64,000 bases of DNA. Origin: Leminorella grimontii ATCC 33999 = DSM 5078. Its GTDB lineage: Bacteria > Pseudomonadota > Gammaproteobacteria > Enterobacterales > Enterobacteriaceae. The notes below the pieces were generated by a model. It was not told where the DNA came from, did no database searches, and worked only from the letters and a program-made list of their open reading frames with translations. The DNA is taken from positions 434,001 to 498,000 of the forward strand of contig NZ_AUUA01000001.1 of NCBI RefSeq assembly GCF_000439085.1. Direction: 5' to 3'. The position numbers and the translations under genes are program-made. This document shows, one piece after another, positions 37,283-47,043 of the stretch; position 1 is the stretch's first letter, and each line of letters starts with the position of its first letter.

Positions 37283-37591
37283 GTGAAATATTTACTGATT
37301 GGATTAATCGCCGTCGTTATTCTGGTTATCGCCGTCACGTTGGGAGCCCACAACGAGCAGGTTGTAACTTTCAACTTTTTGATTGCGAAGGGCGACTACG
37401 CGCTATCTACGCTGTTGGCCGTTTTGTTCGGCGGAGGCTTTATTCTCGGCTGGCTGGTCACAGGCATATTCTATTTGCGTTTACGCTTACGTCTTGGACG
37501 TGCGATGCGCCAGATCAAGCGCTTACAAAACGAGACGACGGCGCCCGTTGAAGCCGCTCCCGTTATGCAGCAGATCGCCGAAAAGGAATAG
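37283..37591 (+). CDS. lapA: LPS assembly protein LapA
   Basis: A 102-residue protein with two transmembrane segments (VKYLLIGLIAVVILVIAVTLG and LLAVLFGGGFILGWLVTGIF) and a short cytoplasmic coiled tail. It works with LapB in controlling LpxC turnover and lipopolysaccharide synthesis. GTG at 37283 gives the E. coli-like N-terminus; a TTG 12 nt upstream is in frame but less likely. lapB starts 6 nt after its stop. Confidence 0.92.
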   Translation: MKYLLIGLIAVVILVIAVTLGAHNEQVVTFNFLIAKGDYALSTLLAVLFGGGFILGWLVTGIFYLRLRLRLGRAMRQIKRLQNETTAPVEAAPVMQQIAEKE

Positions 37592-37597
37592 CGCTGT

Positions 37598-38767
37598 ATG
37601 CTTGAACTGCTGTTTTTGTTATTGCCCGTGGCCGCAGCCTATGGCTGGTATATGGGGCGTAGGGGCATACAGCAGGAGCGCCAGCAGGAAGCGAATAAGC
37701 TGTCTCGCGGCTATGTGGACGGCGTAAACTTCCTGCTTTCTAACCAGCAGGACAAGGCCGTCGATCTGTTTGTCGACATGCTGAAGGAAGACAGCGGCGC
37801 CTTTGAAGCTCATCTTACTTTAGGCAACCTGTTTCGCTCCCGGGGCGAGGTTGACCGAGCCATCCGAATTCACCAATCGTTAATCGAAAGCGCCTCACTG
37901 TCGTTTGAGCAGCGGCTTTTGGCTACGCAGCAGCTAGGCTGGGACTACATGGCGGCCGGTTTATACGATCGGGCTGAACGCATGTTTTCCCAGTTAGTCG
38001 ACGAAGAGGACTTTCGCCTACCGGCGTTAAAGCAGCTTTTAACTATTTACCAAACGACCAGTGACTGGCAGCAGGCTATCGACGTGGCCGAAAAGCTGGT
38101 AAAGGCCGGCAAAGACGCATACCGAGTCGAGATTGCCCACTTTTACTGTGAGCTCGCGCTGCAGGCGATGGGATCCGACGATCTGGATAAGGCGATGGGG
38201 CTTTTGAAAAAGGCTTCTGCGGCCGATAAAAACTGCGCCCGCGTATCGATTATGTCCGGCCGGATTTGGATCGCCCGCAGCGACGACGCTAAAGCAATAG
38301 TCGAGCTGGAAAAAGTTATCGAGCAGGATAAAGACTTTGTCAGCGAAACCCTGCCTATGCTCTACGAATGCTATCAGCGTCTGGGGCAGCAAGACCTCTG
38401 GGTCGCCTATCTTAAGCGCTGCGTGGCGGAGCAAACGGGGTCAGCCGCAGAGCTTATGCTGGCGGATATGCTGGAACTGCGCGAGGGGCGAGACGCCGCT
38501 CAGGCGTACGTCAACCATCAGCTTCAAATTCACCCGACGATGCGGGGCTTTTATCGCCTGATGAATTATCAGCTGGCGGAAGCGGAAGAAGGGCGCGCAA
38601 AAGAGAGCCTGATAGTGTTACAGGAAATGGTGGGCGAACAGATCCGTTCTCGCCCGCGCTATTGCTGTGAAAAGTGCGGACTGACCGCCAACTCGCTTTA
38701 CTGGCACTGCCCGTCGTGTAAGGCCTGGTCGACGGTAAAGCCGATCCGCGGTTTGGACGGCCAATAA
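37598..38767 (+). CDS. lapB: LPS assembly protein LapB (YciM)
   Basis: A 389-residue essential-type protein: one N-terminal transmembrane helix (LLFLLLPVAAAYGWYMG), about nine TPR repeats and a C-terminal rubredoxin-like zinc ribbon (CCEKCGLTANSLYWHCPSC). LapB brings LpxC to FtsH for degradation, balancing LPS and phospholipid. It overlaps functionally and transcriptionally with lapA, 6 nt upstream; pyrF follows 61 nt later. Confidence 0.95.
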   Translation: MLELLFLLLPVAAAYGWYMGRRGIQQERQQEANKLSRGYVDGVNFLLSNQQDKAVDLFVDMLKEDSGAFEAHLTLGNLFRSRGEVDRAIRIHQSLIESASLSFEQRLLATQQLGWDYMAAGLYDRAERMFSQLVDEEDFRLPALKQLLTIYQTTSDWQQAIDVAEKLVKAGKDAYRVEIAHFYCELALQAMGSDDLDKAMGLLKKASAADKNCARVSIMSGRIWIARSDDAKAIVELEKVIEQDKDFVSETLPMLYECYQRLGQQDLWVAYLKRCVAEQTGSAAELMLADMLELREGRDAAQAYVNHQLQIHPTMRGFYRLMNYQLAEAEEGRAKESLIVLQEMVGEQIRSRPRYCCEKCGLTANSLYWHCPSCKAWSTVKPIRGLDGQ

Positions 38768-38828
38768 TGCAGTCTATTGATGTAAAAACAAACTGATTTA
38801 ACCGAAAAGAAGAGAACAGGAAAACACT

Positions 38829-39536
38829 ATGTCGACGTCGACTTCTCCCGTTATTGTTGCGCTGGATTTTGACACTCAGCGCGAAGCTCTTGAGCTGGTC
38901 GATAAAATTGACCCGGCGGACTGTCGTTTAAAAATAGGAAAAGAGATGTTTTCCCTGTGCGGGCCTGAGCTGATTCGCTCGCTGCAGCAGCGTGGATTTG
39001 ACGTTTTCCTTGACTTAAAGTTTCACGATATTCCCAATACGGTCGCCAGAAGCGTCTCTGCCGCCGCCGAGCTGGGCGTATGGATGGTTGACGTACACGC
39101 CTGCGGCGGAGCGAGAATGTTGGAAGCGGCTAAAAGCGCGCTGTTGCCGTATGGAAGCGATGCGCCAGCCCTTATCGCCGTAACGGTGCTTACCAGCATG
39201 GAAGAAAGCGAGCTGAAAGCAATCGGCGTTCAGGGTTCTCTACAAGATCACGCGGAGCGATTGGCCCGTCTAGCCAAAGATAACGGCCTTGACGGCGTCG
39301 TATGCTCAGCCCATGAGGCTACACACTTAAAATCGCTGCTCGGCTCATCGTTTAAGCTAGTGACGCCGGGCATTCGCCCCGTCGGTAGCGAGCTTGGCGA
39401 TCAGCGTCGCGTAATGACGCCGCCGCAGGCGATGGCCGCCGGCGTCGACTATATGGTTATCGGGCGCCCAATTACCCAATCTGCCGATCCGGCTCGGGCG
39501 CTTCGCGATATTTTGACCAGTCTGAGGCCGCTATGA
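38829..39536 (+). CDS. pyrF: Orotidine-5'-phosphate decarboxylase
   Basis: A 235-residue TIM-barrel enzyme catalysing the last step of UMP synthesis. The catalytic motif [15 protein letters not shown] holds the Asp-Lys-Asp array, and [16 protein letters not shown] is the phosphate-side loop. The stop overlaps the yciH start by 4 nt, the E. coli arrangement. Confidence 0.97.
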   Translation: MSTSTSPVIVALDFDTQREALELVDKIDPADCRLKIGKEMFSLCGPELIRSLQQRGFDVFLDLKFHDIPNTVARSVSAAAELGVWMVDVHACGGARMLEAAKSALLPYGSDAPALIAVTVLTSMEESELKAIGVQGSLQDHAERLARLAKDNGLDGVVCSAHEATHLKSLLGSSFKLVTPGIRPVGSELGDQRRVMTPPQAMAAGVDYMVIGRPITQSADPARALRDILTSLRPL

Positions 39537-39853
39537 GCGACAGCCGCTTAGTTTATAGTACAGACACGGGGCGCATTAAGCCGCAGGAAGAAACGGCGGA
39601 GCGCCCCAAGGGCGATGGCGTTGTGCGCATTCAGCGCCAAACCAGCGGCCGGAAGGGAAAGGGCGTTTGCATCATTACCGGCTTGGATCTGGATGATGAC
39701 CAACTGCAAAAGCTGGCCGCCGAATTGAAGAAAAAGTGCGGGTGCGGCGGTGCGGTAAAAACGGGGCAGATTGAAATTCAAGGCGATAAGCGCGATGAGC
39801 TAAAAGTCTTGCTAGAATGTAAAGGTTTCAAAGTAAAGCTGGCCGGCGGTTGA
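39533..39853 (+). CDS. yciH: SUI1/eIF1-like translation factor YciH
   Basis: A 106-residue SUI1-domain protein homologous to eukaryotic eIF1. The conserved core reads [15 protein letters not shown], then [17 protein letters not shown]. In E. coli YciH can affect initiation fidelity in vitro; its in vivo role is unsettled. Translationally coupled to pyrF by an ATGA overlap. Confidence 0.94.
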   Translation: MSDSRLVYSTDTGRIKPQEETAERPKGDGVVRIQRQTSGRKGKGVCIITGLDLDDDQLQKLAAELKKKCGCGGAVKTGQIEIQGDKRDELKVLLECKGFKVKLAGG

Positions 39854-39910
39854 CGTGAGTCTAAAGATCGATAACAGGGTGCGGTATATTTAGCGGTATC
39901 TATTGATAAA

Positions 39911-40375
39911 ATGAATAAAAAAGCGTTCTATACCGAGTTGGAAAATACGCTCGCTTCGTTGCTAAGCGGCGAACCCGATCGAATAGCCTCGCTGGCAAAC
40001 GCCAGCGCTCTGTTGTTTGAACGTCTGGACGAGGTCAACTGGGTCGGTTTTTATTTACTAAACGGCCCAGAACTGGTTCTGGGGCCTTTTCAAGGAAAGG
40101 TTGCCTGTACCAGAATTCCGGTCGGAAAGGGCGTATGCGGCACGGCAGTGCTAACTGCGCGCATTCAACGAGTAGACAACGTTCATCAGTTTGAAGGCCA
40201 CATTGCCTGCGATAGCGCAAGCAATGCGGAGATTGTGTTGCCGCTGTACTGCGGCGACGCGATGATTGGCGTACTGGATATAGACAGTACCGTATTTAGT
40301 CGTTTTGACGGCGAAGATGAAGAAGGACTGAAGGGGATAGTCCGATGCCTTTCACGGCATTTGTCTCAATGTTAA
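39911..40375 (+). CDS. msrC: Free methionine-(R)-sulfoxide reductase
   Basis: A 154-residue GAF-domain enzyme reducing free Met-R-sulfoxide. The catalytic cysteines lie in KVACTRIPVGKGVCGTAV and HIACDSASNAEIVLPL. It precedes proQ as in E. coli. Confidence 0.93.
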   Translation: MNKKAFYTELENTLASLLSGEPDRIASLANASALLFERLDEVNWVGFYLLNGPELVLGPFQGKVACTRIPVGKGVCGTAVLTARIQRVDNVHQFEGHIACDSASNAEIVLPLYCGDAMIGVLDIDSTVFSRFDGEDEEGLKGIVRCLSRHLSQC

Positions 40376-40503
40376 ATGGCGATTTGTTGTGGTGTAGTTA
40401 AACTTGAAGTGCGGAGAGCGTGGCTTTTACCCGCACTGCGATTATAATGGCGCCTGATTTGCGCCTGCATGTTCGGGCTAGTTTGTTGTCATCAGGAAAT
40501 TTC

Positions 40504-41163
40504 ATGGAAAATCAACCCAAGTTGAACAGTAGTAAAGAAGTTATTGCCTATCTGGCTGAGAAATTCCCGCGTTGTTTTACGCTTGAAGGTGAGGCTCGGC
40601 CGCTTAAGATCGGCATTTTCCAGGACGTGATAGCCCGTCTGCCGGAAGAAACGCTGTTTAGTAAAACCCAACTGCGTACCGCTCTACGCCTGTACACTTC
40701 CAGCTGGCGCTATCTGCACGGCCTGAAGGCCGACGCTCAGCGCGTCGATCTGGACGGTACGGACTGCGGCGCATTGGAAGCTCAGCACGTGGAGCATGCG
40801 CGCAAGCAGCTGGAAGAGGCTAAAGCGCGCGTTCAGGCTCAGCGCGCAGCACAGCGCAAAGAAAAAGAAGGCAAAGAAAAAAGCGATGCTCCGGTACGTC
40901 GTTCTCGCCCTGCGGTGAAGAAAGGCGCAGAGGCAAAGCCTGCCGCGCCCCGCGCCCCTCAGCCGAAGGCTCCCGCCAAGCTACAGCCGCGCACAACGCC
41001 CGTCGGCGATATCGGTTTATTGAAAATCGGTCAGCCGGTGCAGGTTCTTGCCGGTAAGAGCGCCATGGATGCAACCGTTCTTGAAATCGCGAAAGACGGC
41101 GTACGCGTTCAGCTGGCTTCCGGGTTAGCTATGTTAGTTCGCGCCGAACACTTACAGTTCTGA
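40504..41163 (+). CDS. proQ: RNA chaperone ProQ
   Basis: A 219-residue RNA-binding protein. The N-terminal FinO-like domain ([34 protein letters not shown]) binds structured sRNAs and mRNA 3' ends; a Lys/Ala/Pro-rich linker (about 125-170) leads to a Tudor-like C-terminal domain ([18 protein letters not shown]). The ATG at 40504 matches the E. coli start; the frame is open upstream. The linker is slightly shorter than in E. coli (232 residues). prc follows 19 nt later. Confidence 0.94.
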   Translation: MENQPKLNSSKEVIAYLAEKFPRCFTLEGEARPLKIGIFQDVIARLPEETLFSKTQLRTALRLYTSSWRYLHGLKADAQRVDLDGTDCGALEAQHVEHARKQLEEAKARVQAQRAAQRKEKEGKEKSDAPVRRSRPAVKKGAEAKPAAPRAPQPKAPAKLQPRTTPVGDIGLLKIGQPVQVLAGKSAMDATVLEIAKDGVRVQLASGLAMLVRAEHLQF

Positions 41164-41182
41164 GGTAGAGGTCAGCCAACGC

Positions 41183-43219
41183 ATGAATAACTTAGTCCGA
41201 CTAACGGCCATTGCAAGCTTATTTCTAGCAGGATTAAGTTATGCGAAAGAGGCGACTTTCCGCATTGAGCAAATTCCGGATCTCCAACAGGAAGTCCAGC
41301 ATGCGGCGGTGAGTGAGCGCGTGACCGCTCGTTTTACGCGTTCACACTATCGTCAGTTTACGCTCGACGACGCTTTTTCAGAGAAGATCTTCGATCGCTA
41401 TCTGAACATGTTGGACTTTAGCCACAACGTGCTTTTGGCATCGGATATTGAAAAGTTTGCCGATAAGAAAAAGTCGCTGGATGACGAGCTGAAGTCGGGC
41501 CAGCTTGATACCGCCTATGCGCTTTATAACTATGCTCAGAAACGTCGCCTTGAACGCTTGAATTACGCGCTGTCGCTGCTGGATAAGCCGATGACGTTTG
41601 ATGGCGATGACGCCATTGAGGTCGATCGCAGCAAGGCTCCGTGGCCTACTAGCGAAGCCGAGCTGGATAAGCTTTGGAACCAAAAGGTCAAATACGACGC
41701 GCTGAACCTGACGCTTACCGGCAAAAAATGGCCTGAAATTAAAGAGATTTTGACCAAGCGCTATCAGTCCGCCATTAAGCGGCTGACGCAGGCCAAGAGT
41801 GAAGACGTTTTCCAAACCTTCATGAACGCTTTCGCTCGGGAAATCGATCCCCATACCAGCTATCTTTCCCCTCGCAATACGGAACAGTTCAATACAGAGA
41901 TGAGCCTGTCTCTTGAAGGGATTGGCGCCGTACTGATGATGGAAGACGACTACACCCAGATTAACTCGCTGGTGCCCGGCGGGCCGGCGGCCAAAAGTAA
42001 AGCGATTGCCGTTGGCGATAAGATTGTCGGCGTAGGCCAACAGGACAAACCTATTGTTGACGTCATCGGCTGGCGTCTGGACGACGTTGTCGCGCTGATC
42101 AAAGGGCCCAAGGGCAGTAAGGTTCGCCTGGAGATTTTACCGGCAGGAAAGGGCGCTAAGACTAAGGTTGTCACTATCACCCGCGAGCGAATTCGTCTTG
42201 AAGATCGCGCGGTTAAAATGACGCTGAAAACGGTAGGCAAGAAAAAAGTTGGCGTACTGGATATTCCCGGGTTCTACGTCGGCCTGACTGAAGACGTTAA
42301 GACTCAGCTGCAAAAGCTGACGCATCAGAACGTTGACAGCATTATTATCGACCTGCGCGGCAACGGCGGCGGCGCCTTGACTGAAGCGGTTTCTCTTTCC
42401 GGGCTGTTCATTCCCAGCGGGCCTGTCGTTCAGGTTCGCGATAATAACGGCAAGGTCCGTGAGGACAGCGATACCGACGGCATCGTTTATTATAAAGGGC
42501 CGCTGGTGGTGCTGGTCGATCGCTTCAGCGCTTCCGCGTCGGAAATTTTCGCTGCCGCAATGCAGGACTATGGCCGTGCGCTGATTGTCGGCGAACCGAC
42601 GTTCGGCAAGGGCACCGTGCAGCAGCATCGCGCGCTGAACCGGATTTACGATCAGATGCTTCGCCCTGACTGGCCGGACCTGGGCTCGGTTCAGTATACG
42701 ATTCAAAAGTTCTATCGTATTAACGGCGGAAGCACCCAGCGTAAGGGCGTAACGCCAGATATCGTGATGCCTACCGGCGTCGATCCCGCAGAAACCGGGG
42801 AGAGCTTCGAAGATAACGCACTGCCGTGGGATAGCGTAGCTAAGGCCGCCTATACGATGCAGGGTAACGAGGCTCAGTATGTACCGACCTTGATTAAGGA
42901 TCATGATGCGCGCATTGCTACGAATCCCGAGTTCCAGTACATCATGCAGGATCTCGCTCGCTATAAGGCCAATAAGGACAAGCGTGGCTCGATTTCTCTG
43001 AATCTGGCCAAGCGTGAGAAGGATAGCGCAGAAGAGGATGCTACTCGCCTGACGCGCATCAACGAACGCCTGACTCACGAAGGCAAGAAAAAGCTGAAGT
43101 CGCTGGAAGACCTGCCTAAGGACTATAAAGAGCCCGATCCTTATCTGGATGAGACGGTTCAAATCGCCTTGGATCTGGCGTCACTGGAAAAAGCCAACGC
43201 GGCGGCAGTGAAAAAATAG
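41183..43219 (+). CDS. prc: Carboxy-terminal processing protease Prc (Tsp)
   Basis: A 678-residue periplasmic S41 protease that trims FtsI and degrades SsrA-tagged and other proteins. A signal peptide (NLVRLTAIASLFLAGLSYA) is followed by an N-terminal helical domain, a PDZ domain (about 235-320) and the catalytic domain with the Ser in DRFSASASEIFAAAM and the Lys in EPTFGKGTVQ. Length equals the E. coli protease within a few residues. Confidence 0.96.
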   Translation: MNNLVRLTAIASLFLAGLSYAKEATFRIEQIPDLQQEVQHAAVSERVTARFTRSHYRQFTLDDAFSEKIFDRYLNMLDFSHNVLLASDIEKFADKKKSLDDELKSGQLDTAYALYNYAQKRRLERLNYALSLLDKPMTFDGDDAIEVDRSKAPWPTSEAELDKLWNQKVKYDALNLTLTGKKWPEIKEILTKRYQSAIKRLTQAKSEDVFQTFMNAFAREIDPHTSYLSPRNTEQFNTEMSLSLEGIGAVLMMEDDYTQINSLVPGGPAAKSKAIAVGDKIVGVGQQDKPIVDVIGWRLDDVVALIKGPKGSKVRLEILPAGKGAKTKVVTITRERIRLEDRAVKMTLKTVGKKKVGVLDIPGFYVGLTEDVKTQLQKLTHQNVDSIIIDLRGNGGGALTEAVSLSGLFIPSGPVVQVRDNNGKVREDSDTDGIVYYKGPLVVLVDRFSASASEIFAAAMQDYGRALIVGEPTFGKGTVQQHRALNRIYDQMLRPDWPDLGSVQYTIQKFYRINGGSTQRKGVTPDIVMPTGVDPAETGESFEDNALPWDSVAKAAYTMQGNEAQYVPTLIKDHDARIATNPEFQYIMQDLARYKANKDKRGSISLNLAKREKDSAEEDATRLTRINERLTHEGKKKLKSLEDLPKDYKEPDPYLDETVQIALDLASLEKANAAAVKK

Positions 43220-43243
43220 TCCGATCGAGTTATCGGTTATTAC

Positions 43244-43266
43244 AGGCGCCTTCGGGCGCCTTTTTT
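43244..43266 (+). terminator. prc terminator
   Basis: GGCGCC-TTCG-GGCGCC tetraloop hairpin followed by six Ts. Confidence 0.9.
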
Positions 43267-43424
43267 GTCCCGGCTGTTAAAGCCTGTGATGAAAAATGTA
43301 GACTATTGTAAAGTTATGACCGAATTGTTAAGTGGCGCGCGTTGGCGCTTGAAATTTGCTTCAGAGCCCATAAGATCTATGGGTAAGAAACATTTTTTTA
43401 CTTCTTTGAGGAAGCAATAAACCT

Positions 43425-44297
43425 ATGATGCGTATCGCGCTCTTTTTACTAACAAACCTCGCGGTTATGTTTATTTTCGGCATTATCCTGAGCCTGACGG
43501 GCATTCAGGGCCGCAGCGTACAGGGGCTGATGATTATGGCCGGCCTGTTTGGCTTTGGCGGCGCGTTGGTTTCGCTGATGATGTCAAAATGGATGGCGTT
43601 GCGCTCCGTCGGCGGTCAGGTCATTGACCAGCCGAGCAATGAAGTGGAGCGGTGGCTGGTTGAGACGGTTAGACGCCAGTCTGAGCAGGTCGGCATTGCG
43701 ATGCCTCAGGTTGCCATTTATCACGCTCCCGACATTAACGCCTTTGCGACCGGCGCGCGCAGAGACGCTTCTCTGGTAGCCGTAAGTTCCGGGCTGCTGC
43801 AGAACATGAGCCGGGACGAAGCGGAAGCCGTTCTGGCCCACGAAATTAGCCATATAGCTAACGGTGACATGGTCACAATGACGCTGATTCAGGGCGTTGT
43901 GAACACCTTCGTTATATTCGCTTCTCGCCTTATCGCTCAGGTGGCGTCGGGCTTTATGAACCGAGACGGAGAGAGCTCCTCTTCGGGGAATACGATGGTC
44001 TACTTCGCCGTTTCCATGGTGCTTGAGTTAGTGTTTGGCATTCTGGCCAGCATCATTACCATGTGGTTCTCTCGCCACCGTGAGTTCAAGGCGGACGCCG
44101 GTTCGGCTAACCTGGTTGGCCGCGAGAAGATGATTGCGGCGCTACAGCGGCTGAAGACCAGCTATGAGCCGCAGGAAGAATCCAGCATGATGGCGTTTTG
44201 TATTAACGGTAAGGCGAAGACCTTCAGCGAGCTGTTTATGTCCCACCCGCCGTTGGATAAGCGTATTGAGGCCCTGCGGGCCGGTAGTTACAAGTAA
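43425..44297 (+). CDS. htpX: Membrane zinc metalloprotease HtpX
   Basis: A 290-residue M48 inner-membrane protease that with FtsH controls membrane-protein quality. It has four hydrophobic segments, the HEISH zinc motif in [15 protein letters not shown], the third ligand in [13 protein letters not shown], and a C-terminal [11 protein letters not shown]. Two successive ATGs start the frame as in E. coli. In E. coli the gene responds to CpxR; I did not find a clear CpxR box. Confidence 0.95.
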   Translation: MMRIALFLLTNLAVMFIFGIILSLTGIQGRSVQGLMIMAGLFGFGGALVSLMMSKWMALRSVGGQVIDQPSNEVERWLVETVRRQSEQVGIAMPQVAIYHAPDINAFATGARRDASLVAVSSGLLQNMSRDEAEAVLAHEISHIANGDMVTMTLIQGVVNTFVIFASRLIAQVASGFMNRDGESSSSGNTMVYFAVSMVLELVFGILASIITMWFSRHREFKADAGSANLVGREKMIAALQRLKTSYEPQEESSMMAFCINGKAKTFSELFMSHPPLDKRIEALRAGSYK

Positions 44298-44313
44298 CGT
44301 GGAATAAAAATGG

Positions 44314-44343
44314 AAAGCCCGAACAGACGTTCGGGCTTTTTTT
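44314..44343. terminator. Terminator between htpX and assT
   Basis: AAAGCCCGAAC / GTTCGGGCTTT stem with a run of seven Ts, between converging genes. Confidence 0.85.
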
Positions 44344-44356
44344 ATGCGCTTAGGCT

Positions 44357-46180
44357 CTATTTGCTAAAGGCTTTTGTCAGGCTAAACGGCATTGCCTGAT
44401 AGCCGCGCGTTCCGTGTAGCTGAATTTCAACGGAAGGTTCGGTTTCTCCCCACTTGAACTCTTCAATATAGGGATTAGGCAGGCTGGTGAAGGCGCCAAC
44501 GGCAAGGTCAAACGAGCCGCCTGCGGTTGCCGAGTAGACGAAAACGGAATTTTTATCCTGCTGGTATTCGGTGATTGAAGTGACGGGGCTGAACCACTCA
44601 TTGCCGCGTTCTTTACCGTATTCCCACACCTGCTGTACCGTTTTATTCTTTTGGTCAATCTTATAAATGACCGCTCGGCTGTACTTCATGCTGGGCATCG
44701 CAGGCTGTTCCATGCCGCGTCCGTCACCGTTGTCAAAGGCGGAAACGTAGATGGAGTCGCCTTTACTCATGCTGTCGATTTTAAAGGCCGTATGCTGAGT
44801 CCAGGTCCAGTCGAAGCCGCCTTCACAGACGCTGTTCTCACATTTGATTTTCTGCCCCTTGGCGTCAACGGGGGTCAACACGGCTGAATCAAAGGGCGCT
44901 TTCCATCCTTCGGGCGCGCTGAGGATCCATTTCACCTTCTTGTCGCGGCCAATCTTTATAATGGCGCTCTGGTGGCGGGAGCTAATGATAATGGAGTCGT
45001 CTTCGCTGTCATAGTCAACGCTGTTGACGTGAGCCCAGTTGCGGCCCGGCCCGCTGCCGACAATATCACCGAACTTGTCTGAGGAGTCCAATGCGGCCAG
45101 ATCTTCCGCGCTTAAGGTATGGCCGGCCTGGCTTGCATCGATATTCAGGCAAACGGCGCCCTGATCGAGGGTTTTCATCACAACGTCGCGATAGGGGTCA
45201 AGGATGTCAAACAGCCGCCATTCGTCCACCACTACGCCGTTTTGATCGACTTCGGCAATCACGTCGCGCACGGTGCGAACGTTCTTACCGTCGGCGCGCT
45301 TATGGTTGGAGCTGGCTACGCGCAGGAAGTAATGGCCGTTGGCGGCGTTATCCATCGAGTGGGAGAAGTCGTTGTAGTTGTCGGGCAACCGGCGATTAAA
45401 GATTTCTCTTCCCATGATGTCATACTTCACGTAGCGCTGGCCGTAGCCCCAGCTTAGCGCACCGTCGTCGTTTTGTTTAAAGCCCATCATTACGCCGGCT
45501 TTATAGATAGATTTCAGATCGTAAATAGGATTGGCGAACATATACCAGCGGATATCGCCGGAAGTGTCGATAATGGCGTTGACAGGGTAGAAATTCCACT
45601 CAAGCGCGCCGCCAACGGGGTTATTCCATACGGTGCGGGTGCCGTTTCCTGACTTGTCCTGTAGATTGTTGAGCAGATAGAGTCGGTCTTTAAATTCAGG
45701 GGCGACTTTTTTAACGTTTACGGTGAAAAATGAAGCCTGTTCCTCTTTGGTTCCAGCTGATTCCGTATAGGCAGGAGGAGCATAGACGGTGTAGCTTTCT
45801 TTAATTTTTTCACTTTTTTCGCCGTAGAGGCGGGTATATTCGACTTCAATCGTGTTGACGTAATCGGGATAAAGGCCGAAAACGGGGATCCCGCCGTAGG
45901 TCAGAAGGTATTTATTGTTTACCTGATATTTGATTTCCTGACCGTTCGCCTTAGGCACAATACGAACCGATGCGTCTCTTAGTACGTAACCGCCGTTGCG
46001 GATAATTGCCGTCAGTGGCGCAATATCGTATGGGTTCATGACGACTTCGCCTATTTGACCTTGAACCTGATAGTCCAGCTTTGCTCCGCTCGCTCCACCA
46101 ATAGCCAGTGCCGTAGAGGGCAAAGCTGATAATAAGGCTGCCGACAGCGCAAGGGAGGTTAACGCATATTTAAATTTCAT
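44357..46180 (-). CDS. assT: Periplasmic arylsulfate sulfotransferase AssT
   Basis: A 607-residue PAPS-independent sulfotransferase moving sulfate between phenolic compounds. A signal peptide ends around PSTALA (residue 26). A beta-propeller follows, with the catalytic His at about 463 (TQHTAF), probable sulfate/phenol ligands His384 (AHVNSV) and Arg402 (SSRHQSA), and His283. Cys447 and Cys452 correspond to the conserved disulfide of the UPEC enzyme, one residue closer together. In uropathogenic E. coli the gene is followed by dsbL-dsbI; here htpX lies 3' and a lipoprotein gene lies 5', so folding must rely on DsbA/DsbB or a distant DsbLI. GGAGAATG precedes the start. Confidence 0.9.
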   Translation of the reverse strand: MKFKYALTSLALSAALLSALPSTALAIGGASGAKLDYQVQGQIGEVVMNPYDIAPLTAIIRNGGYVLRDASVRIVPKANGQEIKYQVNNKYLLTYGGIPVFGLYPDYVNTIEVEYTRLYGEKSEKIKESYTVYAPPAYTESAGTKEEQASFFTVNVKKVAPEFKDRLYLLNNLQDKSGNGTRTVWNNPVGGALEWNFYPVNAIIDTSGDIRWYMFANPIYDLKSIYKAGVMMGFKQNDDGALSWGYGQRYVKYDIMGREIFNRRLPDNYNDFSHSMDNAANGHYFLRVASSNHKRADGKNVRTVRDVIAEVDQNGVVVDEWRLFDILDPYRDVVMKTLDQGAVCLNIDASQAGHTLSAEDLAALDSSDKFGDIVGSGPGRNWAHVNSVDYDSEDDSIIISSRHQSAIIKIGRDKKVKWILSAPEGWKAPFDSAVLTPVDAKGQKIKCENSVCEGGFDWTWTQHTAFKIDSMSKGDSIYVSAFDNGDGRGMEQPAMPSMKYSRAVIYKIDQKNKTVQQVWEYGKERGNEWFSPVTSITEYQQDKNSVFVYSATAGGSFDLAVGAFTSLPNPYIEEFKWGETEPSVEIQLHGTRGYQAMPFSLTKAFSK

Positions 46181-46407
46181 AACATTCTCCAGTTACTTGA
46201 ACGTAAATCCGTCTTATCTATTCAATCTTTCTCAAGATATTTGAGTGACTCTTTGTAATTGGTTGTTGCTGGATGTTTTTAAATATGAAAATAATAATAT
46301 TTGGTTACAATTGACTTGAATATAATTACTTTTGACAATAAAGAGAATCGCCAATTTGCGAATAATGATTTTTCGAAAATCGAAATATAGGGATGAAAAA
46401 CAAAGAG

Positions 46408-46431
46408 AAGGCCTCGTAGAATGGAGGCCTT
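46408..46431 (-). terminator. Terminator of the lipoprotein gene
   Basis: On the minus strand AAGGCCTCC and GAGGCCTT pair, followed by a T-rich tract. Confidence 0.65.
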
Positions 46432-46448
46432 AGGGATGAAGAGATAAA

Positions 46449-46892
46449 TCAATTAACCGCGTATACGTCGCCGTCGCGAAACTCCAGCTTAATCAGACGT
46501 GAACGCTCAAGCTCAAGGCGATGGGCTCCTTTGCTTTTATAGTTGGCGAACAGAAATACGTTATCTGCGGGTTTACCGTAAAGGGGAACGTTTCTAAGCG
46601 TTACCGACGTTCCGGGCCGAACAACGATTGGCCAGACGATGAGTCCCTTGGCGTTTTTTTTCAGAAGGTCGCTTTTTTCTTTAAACCATTGTTCAGACGT
46701 ATAGTGTTCCAATTGAGCGGTTAACCTGCCACCTTCAACGGCAACAAAGTCGACAAGGATTGGTTCTCCTTCGTTAGCTTTGGGAGTAACGCTGTATTCC
46801 AGATTATTCATCCGAACGCCGGGCAACAGAGAACAGCCCGTCATCAGCGCGACGAATAAACTAATGGTTGCTGTACGCTTAACTAACCTCAT
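46449..46892 (-). CDS. Predicted lipoprotein, possibly TssJ-like
   Basis: A 147-residue protein with a lipoprotein signal peptide: basic start MRLVKR, hydrophobic core and lipobox LMTGC with Cys20. The mature part is predicted beta-rich, with VEGGRLTAQLEHYTSEQWFKE, VVRPGTSVTLRNVPLYG and VFLFANYKSK. This pattern (hydrophobic strand, then pro-rich turn and VFLFANY) recalls the transthyretin-like TssJ/VasD lipoproteins of type VI secretion, but no other T6SS gene is in the window. It could equally be a stand-alone outer-membrane lipoprotein. Between it and assT are 270 AT-rich nt including its terminator, so the two are separate transcripts. Confidence 0.6.
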   Translation of the reverse strand: MRLVKRTATISLFVALMTGCSLLPGVRMNNLEYSVTPKANEGEPILVDFVAVEGGRLTAQLEHYTSEQWFKEKSDLLKKNAKGLIVWPIVVRPGTSVTLRNVPLYGKPADNVFLFANYKSKGAHRLELERSRLIKLEFRDGDVYAVN

Positions 46893-47009
46893 AGGACTAT
46901 CACCGTGTTGGCATCGGCGGCGCTTTTATTACATCCGATGCGGTAAAAGGGCGTCCTGAACCTGACTGCTTCTCAGGTTTAACTATAGGAAGAGAATGGC
47001 GGAGGGGCA

Positions 47010-47036
47010 AACGAAAAGCCCGCCAGAGAGGCGGGC
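47010..47036 (-). terminator. purR terminator
   Basis: On the minus strand GCCCGCC / GGCGGGC with a TCTCT loop, then TTTTCGTTT, directly after purR. Confidence 0.8.
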
Positions 47037-47043
47037 CTGCGAA

